Shown here: positions 17,419-24,695 of the stretch, piece after piece | Layout: each line of letters begins with the position of its first letter | Position numbering within the stretch: position 1 is the stretch's first letter | Assembly (NCBI RefSeq): GCF_003725955.1 | Contig: NZ_QIBZ01000002.1 | Coordinates: 1-64,000 of the forward strand | DNA from: Slackia isoflavoniconvertens | GTDB taxonomy: Bacteria; Actinomycetota; Coriobacteriia; Coriobacteriales; Eggerthellaceae | DNA length: 64,000 nt | Reading direction: 5' to 3' | Notes under the pieces: generated by a model | Databases searched by the model: none | What the model was told of the DNA's origin: nothing | The model's input: only the letters and a program-made list of their open reading frames with translations | Program-made: the position numbers and the translations under genes

Positions 17419-20400
17419 TCACGCACGATAACCGATTACGTCTTTTTCGACCTCCGCAATTATCTCCTCGGATATACATCCAACCGGTAATCGATATATA
17501 CGATTCATCCTCGGATTAAATATGCCCAATTGCCTTACCTGCTGATACTCGGTATGGGTCGAATGCAGCCCCATGCGCCAGTACATCAATAACTGCAATG
17601 TCTGTCGTGAGTTTGGTGGATTCTTCGAAACCTTAAAATCCCAAAGAGTATCAGGAGTCAGAAAATCTCCGTCCCCATTTGAGACAATATCGGTATAGCC
17701 GCCCTCAAAGGTCAGTCCATCGAGTATCTTTGGCCCGCACTCATTAAGGAAAGCACAGCCCCTCTTTACCATGATTCTGACATTCTTCAACGTTTGGGAA
17801 TCTGGTTTGATTTCTTCAACTGGTCTATATGCCCGAGGATCCATGCGATACGCCACATCAAATCCCGCAAGCTTTATGGCGTTTGCTATCGATTTATCGT
17901 CCAGACCTACAATTTCAGCAGCAAGCTTGTTAAACAAATCAACCTTCCCAACACGAAACGCCCCTTTGCGAGAAATTGCGAATGAGTCAAAAACAGATGA
18001 TCCCGTGCAAAAACGTACCATGTAGTCGACGGCAATGCCAACGACACCCGGAACAACATTCTCGTACGAGGCCAGCTCCGAAATTCCCCCGTCAAGCTGA
18101 ACCACTTCAAATAGTTTCGGATTTAGAAAGCCCCCTCGCGGCTGAGGATATTCCCTAATCCGCCGCGTAACCGACACACCCTTCAAAGTGCTCCTTAAAC
18201 CATCCTCTCCTTTGGGAACTACGGTCTTTTCAATATGAGACATCTCGTCGGAAAAGGCCGCTGATGGCCCCTTGCCGCTATCGGCAACAAAGCTACCTTT
18301 GCCATCGCCAATGCTAGTAGCCTTGGCCACGTTCGTTTCAATTAAAACGCCTGCAACGTTCGCATCTCGCCTAGCATTGATCCTCTCAATCTCCTTTTCG
18401 ATGATATTGCTATATTCTTTTTCCTCTATGCCGAAGCCCTCTTTCGCTGCGAGCGACTCGTCGGCAAATGCGTCAAATATCCTCTGTTTATCCTCAAGGA
18501 TCTCAACAATGCGCTCGTCGATGCTATCAAGGCACAGCAAGCGATGGACCATCACATTTCTTACCTGCCCCATTCGGTATGCCCTAGCCACTGCCTGGTT
18601 TTCAACAGACGGCTTGAATTGCGGTTCGCAAATAATTACCACGCTTGCCGATTGAATATTTAAACCTGTACCCCCAGATTGAATCTGAGAAACCAGCACA
18701 GACCCAGCAGGCGCTTTATCAAACTCATCAATCACCTGCTGACGCCGCTGAGGGGAGACCGAGCCGTTGATTGGCCCATAGCAATTTTCGCCAAGTGATT
18801 GAATTACCTTATTCAGTGTGTCTAGGAAGTAAGAGAAGACCAGCACTTTCCTTCCGTCTTCCTTGCTTTCCCGAACAATTTCGCACAAACGTCGTGCTTT
18901 CGTTGACCTTCTGACGTCTCCAACGTTCCATGAGACACGACGAGCCGCCATAATGTTCTTACTTTGAATGGTGTCTTCATAAGCGAGCTCCTCTTCGGGG
19001 GAAAGGCTGCACCAATCTTCATTTTCAATCAGCTCAGGGAGTTCCGACAGAACGTCTTCGCGTTTTCTTCGGTAATAAACTGGCGCTACAAGCTCTTTGA
19101 AACGCAAAGCAGACGAAATATGCGTCATACCGGAAATCGATTTTGCGATATCGGGCCTCAGCAGTCGAATAAGCGAGATCATTTCATCGACGTTGTTCTC
19201 GAGCGGTGTTCCCGACATGAGAAGAATACGCTCAGCATGCTGGCTCAATTTCGCAACATTGCAAGAACGACGAGCTCCGGGGTTTTTGACATAATGAGCT
19301 TCATCGACAACGAGAAGAGAAAAACCAAGGCTGTCCTCCAAATCAAAATGCTCTAAAGTCTCAAAAGTAGTTACTGCCACTCCGCCATTTCTCCGCCAAC
19401 AAGACAGCGCGTCTTCCCGCCTTGAGCCATGAACCTTCTCTACGCGAAGCCTACTTTTCGTTGCTATCTCGCGGCACCAATTAGCAAGAACACTTGCAGG
19501 GCAGACGACAACAAAATGGGTTGCTTTGGTATTTCTTAAAGAGACCATCACCGCAATAGCTTGAATGGTCTTTCCCAAGCCCATCTCATCGCCCAACAGA
19601 ACTTTCCCTTGATGGAGAGCGTACTTAACGCCCCATTCTTGATAATTCCTCAACTCGACAAGCAAGCCATCCGGATAAAAGCACTCCTCTTGAATTTTCA
19701 GTGCTAAGTCTTCGGGGAGCCCGTAGCCCATAGAACCATCTGGACCAAGAAATCCAGGCGCAGTATCCTCGATCGTATTTGAAAAGCCCACGGGATCCGA
19801 CTCAAATGCCCGCCAGGCATCTTCGCCGGACACGTCGCTAACTTCATCGAGCTTTTTCAAGGTCAAGCGCTGAATGCTTCCGTATGACCCTAGATACGCT
19901 TCTCGCAAGTATGAATATGCTTCTTCAGCGCGCGCCTTTTTGGCTTTCGACGACAATAACCATCTCACGCCCATGACAGACGATAGGTCCGATTGAGCGT
20001 ATTCCATCTTATCCGAATCGGCAAATGCATTGTCGGCAATGTCACGAACCAAAATATCAGCTCGTCGATACGCCGCGACAGCGCGAATCAGCGACGTGGA
20101 TTCTGCGGTTCGATTATCTGAGCTCAATCGGACCCGAATTTCAATTTGAACCTGCTTTGCATATTCCCCCGCAATCTTTTTCATGTCACGAGCAGAGGAT
20201 TCGCTGATTCCGTATATTGCAGACAAATTGGAATAAGACGTATTGCACACATGCGCTATTGATGTATAACCATTTTCCCTCAGGAGGGAAGTTCTTAGCC
20301 CTTTTTTATATTTGTTAAGATCCTCTACGGGAAGTTCTAACAAGGATTTCGTCAATTCGGCGCTTTTCAATGCTTCCGCCGCTTGAACAATATCGCCCTT

Positions 20401-20502
20401 GAGCTCGTCCATCCTCGTCGGGGCCATGCGGATTCGTCTTTGAAGCTCTGCAACATCGCGCAGTAGACGTTTTGCATCGCCAAATGAGAACGACTTCGCC
20501 AC
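17419..20502 (-). CDS. SNF2-family helicase fused to a predicted PD-(D/E)XK nuclease
   Basis: Numbered from the longest frame (TTG at 20517, 1032 residues), the order is a helix-hairpin-helix-like segment (about 80-120), a SNF2 ATPase with GDEMGLGKT (309-317), DEAH (405-408), SGTPLENN (435-442) and motif VI QAVARAYRMGQ (641-651). A long linker follows, then a C-terminal domain with D951, D960-F-K962 and Q975-LLM-Y979. That matches the RecB/Cas4-type PD-(D/E)XK pattern with its QxxxY motif. I prefer GTG 20502 as start because GGGGG precedes it. The gene is visibly richer in A and T than its neighbours and sits alone between argH and a tRNA cluster, suggesting transfer. A DNA-defence role is inference. 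Confidence 0.85.
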   Translation of the reverse strand: MAKSFSFGDAKRLLRDVAELQRRIRMAPTRMDELKGDIVQAAEALKSAELTKSLLELPVEDLNKYKKGLRTSLLRENGYTSIAHVCNTSYSNLSAIYGISESSARDMKKIAGEYAKQVQIEIRVRLSSDNRTAESTSLIRAVAAYRRADILVRDIADNAFADSDKMEYAQSDLSSVMGVRWLLSSKAKKARAEEAYSYLREAYLGSYGSIQRLTLKKLDEVSDVSGEDAWRAFESDPVGFSNTIEDTAPGFLGPDGSMGYGLPEDLALKIQEECFYPDGLLVELRNYQEWGVKYALHQGKVLLGDEMGLGKTIQAIAVMVSLRNTKATHFVVVCPASVLANWCREIATKSRLRVEKVHGSRREDALSCWRRNGGVAVTTFETLEHFDLEDSLGFSLLVVDEAHYVKNPGARRSCNVAKLSQHAERILLMSGTPLENNVDEMISLIRLLRPDIAKSISGMTHISSALRFKELVAPVYYRRKREDVLSELPELIENEDWCSLSPEEELAYEDTIQSKNIMAARRVSWNVGDVRRSTKARRLCEIVRESKEDGRKVLVFSYFLDTLNKVIQSLGENCYGPINGSVSPQRRQQVIDEFDKAPAGSVLVSQIQSGGTGLNIQSASVVIICEPQFKPSVENQAVARAYRMGQVRNVMVHRLLCLDSIDERIVEILEDKQRIFDAFADESLAAKEGFGIEEKEYSNIIEKEIERINARRDANVAGVLIETNVAKATSIGDGKGSFVADSGKGPSAAFSDEMSHIEKTVVPKGEDGLRSTLKGVSVTRRIREYPQPRGGFLNPKLFEVVQLDGGISELASYENVVPGVVGIAVDYMVRFCTGSSVFDSFAISRKGAFRVGKVDLFNKLAAEIVGLDDKSIANAIKLAGFDVAYRMDPRAYRPVEEIKPDSQTLKNVRIMVKRGCAFLNECGPKILDGLTFEGGYTDIVSNGDGDFLTPDTLWDFKVSKNPPNSRQTLQLLMYWRMGLHSTHTEYQQVRQLGIFNPRMNRIYRLPVGCISEEIIAEVEKDVIGYRA

Positions 20503-20661
20503 AAAGACCCCCAACAAACGAGACGAACAGCCGCGTCAATGGCTAGCGGCACGCCACTAATCATACAGCACGCTGTTTCGCGAAGATGACGACAACGCCC
20601 ACGAGAATGACTCATGGCAGCTGTAGCGCAAGCCACCATGCGTTCGCCAGAACGCCAAAAC

Positions 20662-20696
20662 AAAAGCCCCGTGGCAACCAATGCCGCGGGGCTCGC
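20662..20696 (-). terminator. Terminator downstream of argH
   Basis: On the minus strand AGCCCCG.GGCA pairs with TGCC.CGGGGCT, followed by TTTTGTTTTGG. A second hairpin, AGGCCTGC/GCAGGCCT around 20718-20748, lies between it and argH. Confidence 0.75.
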
Positions 20697-20758
20697 AATT
20701 TGCCAAACAACAAGACAGAAGGCCTGCAACAATTCGCGCCGCAGGCCTTCATGGCTTC

Positions 20759-22186
20759 TTATTGCTTATATACCGGGGTTGCGGTTTCGTCGTAGCCGAT
20801 TTTTTCCTTGTCGGCGTTCAACGCGGCCTCGGCTTCCTTCATCTGAACCTTCACGGCCTCATAGCCCGTGCCGCCATACGTCTTACGGGCGGCAACAATG
20901 GTTTCCATGTCAAGCGCGCTCACGATATCGGCCTCGAACAGCTCGTTTGCCTGCTTGAATTCGTCAAGCGTGAGGTCTTCCAGACCCTTGTGGTGCTTCT
21001 CGCAATACAGCACGAGCTCACCAACCACTTCGTGCGCCTGACGGAACGGCATGCCCTTCTTGGCCAGGTAGTCGGCCACGTCGGTCGCAGCCGTGAAGCC
21101 CTTGCCGGCCGACTTGCGCATCTCGGGCACGTGCAGCTCCATGCTTTCGATCATGCCCTCCATGCACACCATGCAGTCGTGCAGGGTTTTCGCGGCGTCC
21201 ATGGCGCCTTCCTTGCACTCCTGCAAGTCTTTGTTGTAGGCAAGCGGCAGCGACTTCATGGTTACCAGCAGCGCAACCAAGTCGCCCACCACGCGGCCCA
21301 TCTTGCCGCGCGTGAGCTCGGCAAAGTCGGGATTCTTCTTCTGCGGCATAATCGACGAACCCGTGGCGAAGCTGTCGGAAAGCGTGACGAAACCGAATTC
21401 GGTAGTGGACCACAGAATGATCTCTTCGCACAGGCGCGACAAGTGCATCATCGAGACGCTGCAGGCGTATTCAAGATCAAGCAGATAGTCGCGGTCGGAA
21501 ACGGCATCCATGGAGTTCGGAATGGGATGATCGAAGCCGAGCAGCTCGGTTGTCATGTGGCGATCGAGCGGATACGTGGTGCCGGCAAGCGCCGCGGAAC
21601 CCAGCGGGTTGGCATCGGCGGCGTCGAAGGCGGCCACGAGGCGCGTGAAGTCGCGCGTGAACATCCAGAAATACGCGAGCATATGATGGCTGAACAGCAC
21701 GGGCTGGGCATGCTGCAAATGCGTGTAACCAGGCATGATAACGTCGAAGTTGTCGCAGGCCTTGGCGTAAATCACGCTACGCAGCGCACAGTTCTGGGCA
21801 AGCAGCTCGTTGAGCAGGTCTTTCGCATGCAAACGCGTGTCAGTGGCAACCTGGTCGTTACGGGAGCGGCCCGTATGCAGGCGCGCGCCCGCAACGCCGA
21901 CGTCTTTGATCAGCGTTTTCTCGATGGCCATATGGATGTCTTCGTCGTTGATGTCGAACTGGAAGCGGCCTTGAGCGATTTGGTTCTCGATTTCGACCAA
22001 GCCCACCTCGATTTTGTCGAAGTCGGCCTTGGAGATGATGCCCTTCTCGCACAGCATGCGGGCATGCGCGAGGGAACCCTTGATGTCCTGCGAATACATC
22101 GATTTATCGACCTGCAACGATGCGCCGAACGCCTGGGTAAACGACCCGACGCTCTTCTCAAACCTGCCGCCCCACAAAGCACCCAT
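20759..22186 (-). CDS. argH: Argininosuccinate lyase
   Basis: This 475-residue enzyme splits argininosuccinate into arginine and fumarate, the last step of arginine synthesis. It has the WGGRFEK start, the substrate segment TGRSRNDQVATD near 110, GYTHLQHAQPV near 160 and the superfamily signature GSSIMPQKKNPD near 280 with its catalytic serine. Length is typical. AGAAAGG lies before the ATG at 22186. It follows argG on the same strand, but a strong hairpin with a T run lies between them (22241-22266), so it may be read through or have its own promoter. Confidence 0.97.
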   Translation of the reverse strand: MGALWGGRFEKSVGSFTQAFGASLQVDKSMYSQDIKGSLAHARMLCEKGIISKADFDKIEVGLVEIENQIAQGRFQFDINDEDIHMAIEKTLIKDVGVAGARLHTGRSRNDQVATDTRLHAKDLLNELLAQNCALRSVIYAKACDNFDVIMPGYTHLQHAQPVLFSHHMLAYFWMFTRDFTRLVAAFDAADANPLGSAALAGTTYPLDRHMTTELLGFDHPIPNSMDAVSDRDYLLDLEYACSVSMMHLSRLCEEIILWSTTEFGFVTLSDSFATGSSIMPQKKNPDFAELTRGKMGRVVGDLVALLVTMKSLPLAYNKDLQECKEGAMDAAKTLHDCMVCMEGMIESMELHVPEMRKSAGKGFTAATDVADYLAKKGMPFRQAHEVVGELVLYCEKHHKGLEDLTLDEFKQANELFEADIVSALDMETIVAARKTYGGTGYEAVKVQMKEAEAALNADKEKIGYDETATPVYKQ

Positions 22187-22240
22187 GGAATAGCCTTTCT
22201 TGTTTCAAACGGACGCCCGTGCGCCGCAATACTCTTATAT

Positions 22241-22266
22241 AAAAGTGCGGGCCCGAAAGCCCGCAC
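22241..22266 (-). terminator. Hairpin with T tract between argG and argH
   Basis: On the minus strand GTGCGGGC-TTTCGG-GCCCGCAC is followed by TTTTATATAAG. It should stop much of the argG transcript. The AT-rich tail could also be part of an argH promoter. Confidence 0.7.
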
Positions 22267-22309
22267 CAGCTTCAATGCGTTTCGAACAACGCTCTATTCT
22301 AGCGTGGAA

Positions 22310-23530
22310 TTACAGGTCCTGCGCTTCGTGGCCCTGCTTCTCCGCCCAGACTGCAAACGGCAGCGCGGAGAGGTCGATGAAGCCCTTCGCGGCCTTGTGG
22401 TCGAACGTGTCGGCCGCGGTGTAGCTCGCCAGACCGTAATCGTAGAGCGAGTATTCGCTCGTACGGCCAGCCACGGTGCAGCTGCCCTTGTACAGCTTCA
22501 CCTTCACGGTGCCGGTGACGAACTTCTGGGTTTCGGCGAAGAATGCGTCAAGAGCGTTCTTCAGCGGGCTGAACCACTGGCCGTAATACACGGTGGTGGA
22601 CCACTGATGCTCGAGGTTGAGCTTGAAGTGCTGCGTCTCGCGATCGAGGCACAGGGTCTCAAGCGCCTTGTGGGCGACAATGAGCACCTCGGCGGCAGGG
22701 GTCTCGTAGCACTCGCGCGATTTCACGCCAACGAGACGGTTCTCGACCATGTCGATGCGACCGCAACCATGCTTGCCGGCGAGGACGTTGAGGTCCATGA
22801 CGATTTGCAGGAAGCTCTTCTCTTCGCCATTGAGCGAGCAAGGAACGCCCTTCTCGAAGCCAATCTCGACATATTCAGCTTCGTTGGGAGCATTCTCGGG
22901 GTCGACGGAAAGGGTCCAGATGTCCGCGGGAGGCTCGTTCCAGGGGTTCTCGAGCGCGCCGCATTCGATGGCGCGACCCCACACGTTGTCGTCGATGGAG
23001 TACGGCGAAGCCTTGGACGCCTTCACCGGAACGCCGTGCTCGGCAGCCCAGTCGATTTCTTCTTCACGGGTGTGAAGTTCCCAATCGCGAACGGGAGCGA
23101 GAATCTCAAGCTTCGGGTCGAGGGCCTTGATGGCGGTTTCGAAGCGAACCTGGTCGTTGCCCTTGCCGGTGCAGCCATGGGCAATGTACTTCGCGCCGTA
23201 CTTGTGCGCAGCCTCGACCATGTGCTTAGAGAGCAGCGGACGAGAAAGCGCAGAAAGCAGCGGGTAGGTGTTCTCGTAGAGGCCGTTGGCGGCAAGCGCC
23301 TTGGTGAGGTACTTGCTAGCGTATTCCTCACGCATGTCCATGGCCTCGGAAGCGATTGCACCGCATTCGAGCGCCTTGTTCTTGATGTACTCGAGGTCGG
23401 CTTCGTCCTGGCCGACGTTGCCGCAAATAGCGATAACGTCGAGGTTCTTTTCAACCTGCAGCCACTTCAGGCAGCACGAGGTGTCCAGACCGCCGGAGTA
23501 TGCGAGTACAACTTTTTCTTTCTCAGCCAT
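22310..23530 (-). CDS. argG: Argininosuccinate synthase
   Basis: The 406-residue ATP-dependent ligase joins citrulline and aspartate. The N-terminal PP-loop motif VVLAYSGGLDTSCCLKWL and the internal GKGNDQVRFE segment near 125 are intact, and length is typical of the class I enzyme. I chose ATG 23530 (MAEKEK) because AAAGG sits 8 nt upstream; an in-frame ATG at 23569 would add residues unlike the family. A GC hairpin (23549-23566) lies just before the ribosome binding site. The gene is preceded by an arginine-rich leader peptide and a terminator. Confidence 0.97.
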   Translation of the reverse strand: MAEKEKVVLAYSGGLDTSCCLKWLQVEKNLDVIAICGNVGQDEADLEYIKNKALECGAIASEAMDMREEYASKYLTKALAANGLYENTYPLLSALSRPLLSKHMVEAAHKYGAKYIAHGCTGKGNDQVRFETAIKALDPKLEILAPVRDWELHTREEEIDWAAEHGVPVKASKASPYSIDDNVWGRAIECGALENPWNEPPADIWTLSVDPENAPNEAEYVEIGFEKGVPCSLNGEEKSFLQIVMDLNVLAGKHGCGRIDMVENRLVGVKSRECYETPAAEVLIVAHKALETLCLDRETQHFKLNLEHQWSTTVYYGQWFSPLKNALDAFFAETQKFVTGTVKVKLYKGSCTVAGRTSEYSLYDYGLASYTAADTFDHKAAKGFIDLSALPFAVWAEKQGHEAQDL

Positions 23531-23548
23531 GGTTGTGCCTTTCTCATT

Positions 23549-23566
23549 CCGCCGCCAAGGCGGCGG
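23549..23566 (-). promoter_or_regulatory. GC hairpin just upstream of the argG ribosome binding site
   Basis: CCGCCGCC pairs with GGCGGCGG with a minimal loop, ending 19 nt before the argG ATG. It could hold the leader apart from the binding site or protect the message from decay. Confidence 0.4.
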
Positions 23567-23677
23567 CAATTTCAGATCAACGTTTTCTCCGTGCGTGGGT
23601 TGCGTTTCGACCCCGATTGGATGCTCCGTTGCACGAAAACGGAGCCAAATCGCTGCGGCGAGGCAACTGCGGACAAC

Positions 23678-23706
23678 AAAAAACCCGGCAGGGGCCGGGT
23701 GTTGTC
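23678..23706 (-). terminator. Leader terminator (attenuator) before argG
   Basis: On the minus strand ACCCGGC-CCCT-GCCGGGT is followed by TTTTTT, with a further GACAAC/GTTGTC extension. It lies about 42 nt past the stop of the arginine-rich leader peptide and 150 nt before argG, so it ends transcription inside the leader rather than after a normal gene. Confidence 0.8.
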
Positions 23707-23741
23707 ATGCGTCCGATTGTATTGCGACAGAAAATAAGGGA

Positions 23742-23837
23742 CTACCTTATAAGGACAGCAGACAACACACGCGCTCGTCGCAGCGTGTTTCGTCGGCTCT
23801 GGCGTCGGAGAGAAGCGTTGGTGAAGTTGAAGAACAT
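23742..23837 (-). CDS. Arginine-rich leader peptide of argG (31 residues)
   Basis: ATG at 23837 follows AAAGGAG by 7 nt. The 31-codon frame encodes eight arginines (positions 11, 12, 15, 16, 20, 21, 23 and 31), five of them the rare-looking CGA codon, in paired runs. It ends about 40 nt before a Rho-independent terminator and the next gene is argG. This is the layout of ribosome-mediated attenuation as in the his and trp leaders: stalling at Arg codons when charged tRNA is scarce would favour read-through. An 8-nt complementarity links the leader (23761-23768) to the base of the terminator (23699-23706), but a full antiterminator is not obvious. The peptide itself probably has no function. 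Confidence 0.75.
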   Translation of the reverse strand: MFFNFTNASLRRQSRRNTLRRARVLSAVLIR

Positions 23838-23922
23838 CGCGCAGCTCCTTTCCTTGGTCAGTTCCTTACAGGCGATGATTGCGGGCTTCCCCGCCACTCC
23901 AGTACGTTGGAGTGTGACAGTG

Positions 23923-23951
23923 AGAATATTCGAGGCTTGCGTTAATTGCAA
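23923..23951 (-). promoter_or_regulatory. Promoter of the argG leader transcript
   Basis: On the minus strand TTGCAA (23951-23946) and TATTCT (23928-23923) are separated by 17 bp. Transcription would begin near 23916. The first transcribed region can form CACTCCA/TGGAGTG and GCGGG/CCCGC hairpins before the leader peptide. Confidence 0.55.
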
Positions 23952-23983
23952 CCCCAATTCACAAAATAGTCGAATTTTTTAGT

Positions 23984-23995
23984 TTTATGCATAAA
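23984..23995. promoter_or_regulatory. ArgR-box-like palindrome upstream of the argG promoter
   Basis: TTTATGCATAAA is a perfect 12-bp palindrome 33 bp upstream of the -35 box. Its AT-rich TATGCATA core resembles known ARG boxes, so arginine repressor control is possible, but no argR lies in this window. Confidence 0.3.
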
Positions 23996-24113
23996 TCTGC
24001 CAAAAACGAGGGAGCACCGCTTATGGATCGGGAGGCTTAATGCAAAATGATGGGCACGTACTCGGTTGAAACATGCAAAAACATGCATGAAGCGCCCGCG
24101 TTCTCGCACGCAT

Positions 24114-24153
24114 AAAAAAGCTGGCGCACCGGCCCGAAGAAAGCCGATGCGCC
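24114..24153 (-). terminator. Terminator after the DUF1667 gene
   Basis: On the minus strand GGCGCA.CGGC pairs with GCCG.TGCGCC, followed by AGC and TTTTTT. Confidence 0.8.
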
Positions 24154-24197
24154 ATAAGAGAGGACGTTTTGCCGCCCGATGATTTCGATTTCGCTCC

Positions 24198-24695
24198 TTA
24201 TTGTACGGTCTTGGTAGCCACCAAGGCAACACCCGTGCCGGCAACATTTTCGAGCAAGGTGTCGCCTTCGCGCACCGGCGGCTGCACGCGCAGCGCTCGG
24301 ATTTCCTCGAGCGCCGCGAGCATGCGATTTTTCGCGATGGGCTGGGCCGTTTTCGCGCTTACTGGGCATAAACGGCCATCGACAGGCACCGCCGCCGTGA
24401 CCATGCGCACGGGATGCGTGGCTTCTTGGCGCGCGTAGTCTTTGCCACGGCGGCAGGTATAGCCGACGACGCCCGTCACGTCCAAACCCGCAGGGCCCTG
24501 CTGCAACATAACCGTAAGCTGACACCCCAAAGGACAGCAGATGCACGTGTACGTTTCCTCATAGGATCGGGAAGGCAGGCCCGTTTGCACAGAAACGCCC
24601 GCATGGCTGCTTTGCACGCCCTGCCAGCGAGGCGGATTGTTCTGAACGTTCTTGCCATCACCTGCGGAAATTCCGCCATTGGCCCTGCTATTCAT
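24198..24695 (-). CDS. DUF1667 (CxxC) protein
   Basis: This 165-residue protein contains the DUF1667 pattern: YTCICCPLGCQLTV with its cysteines, then GYTCRRGKDYARQEATHPVR and an LCPVSAKTAQPI segment. DUF1667 proteins are nearly always encoded next to a GlpA-like FAD dehydrogenase and a second FAD/NAD oxidoreductase, and are thought to be small Fe-S-type partner subunits. That context holds here, with the start overlapping the end of the fused flavoprotein by 8 nt. GGGGAGGAG precedes ATG 24695. The first 50 or so residues are low-complexity and not part of the family. Biochemical role is unproven. Confidence 0.85.
   Translation of the reverse strand: MNSRANGGISAGDGKNVQNNPPRWQGVQSSHAGVSVQTGLPSRSYEETYTCICCPLGCQLTVMLQQGPAGLDVTGVVGYTCRRGKDYARQEATHPVRMVTAAVPVDGRLCPVSAKTAQPIAKNRMLAALEEIRALRVQPPVREGDTLLENVAGTGVALVATKTVQ

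Noticed and set aside
20681-23737. 1018-codon open frame on the plus strand opposite argH and argG
   Set aside because: It is a mirror of high-GC coding bias on the minus strand, has no motifs, and lies across two certain genes.
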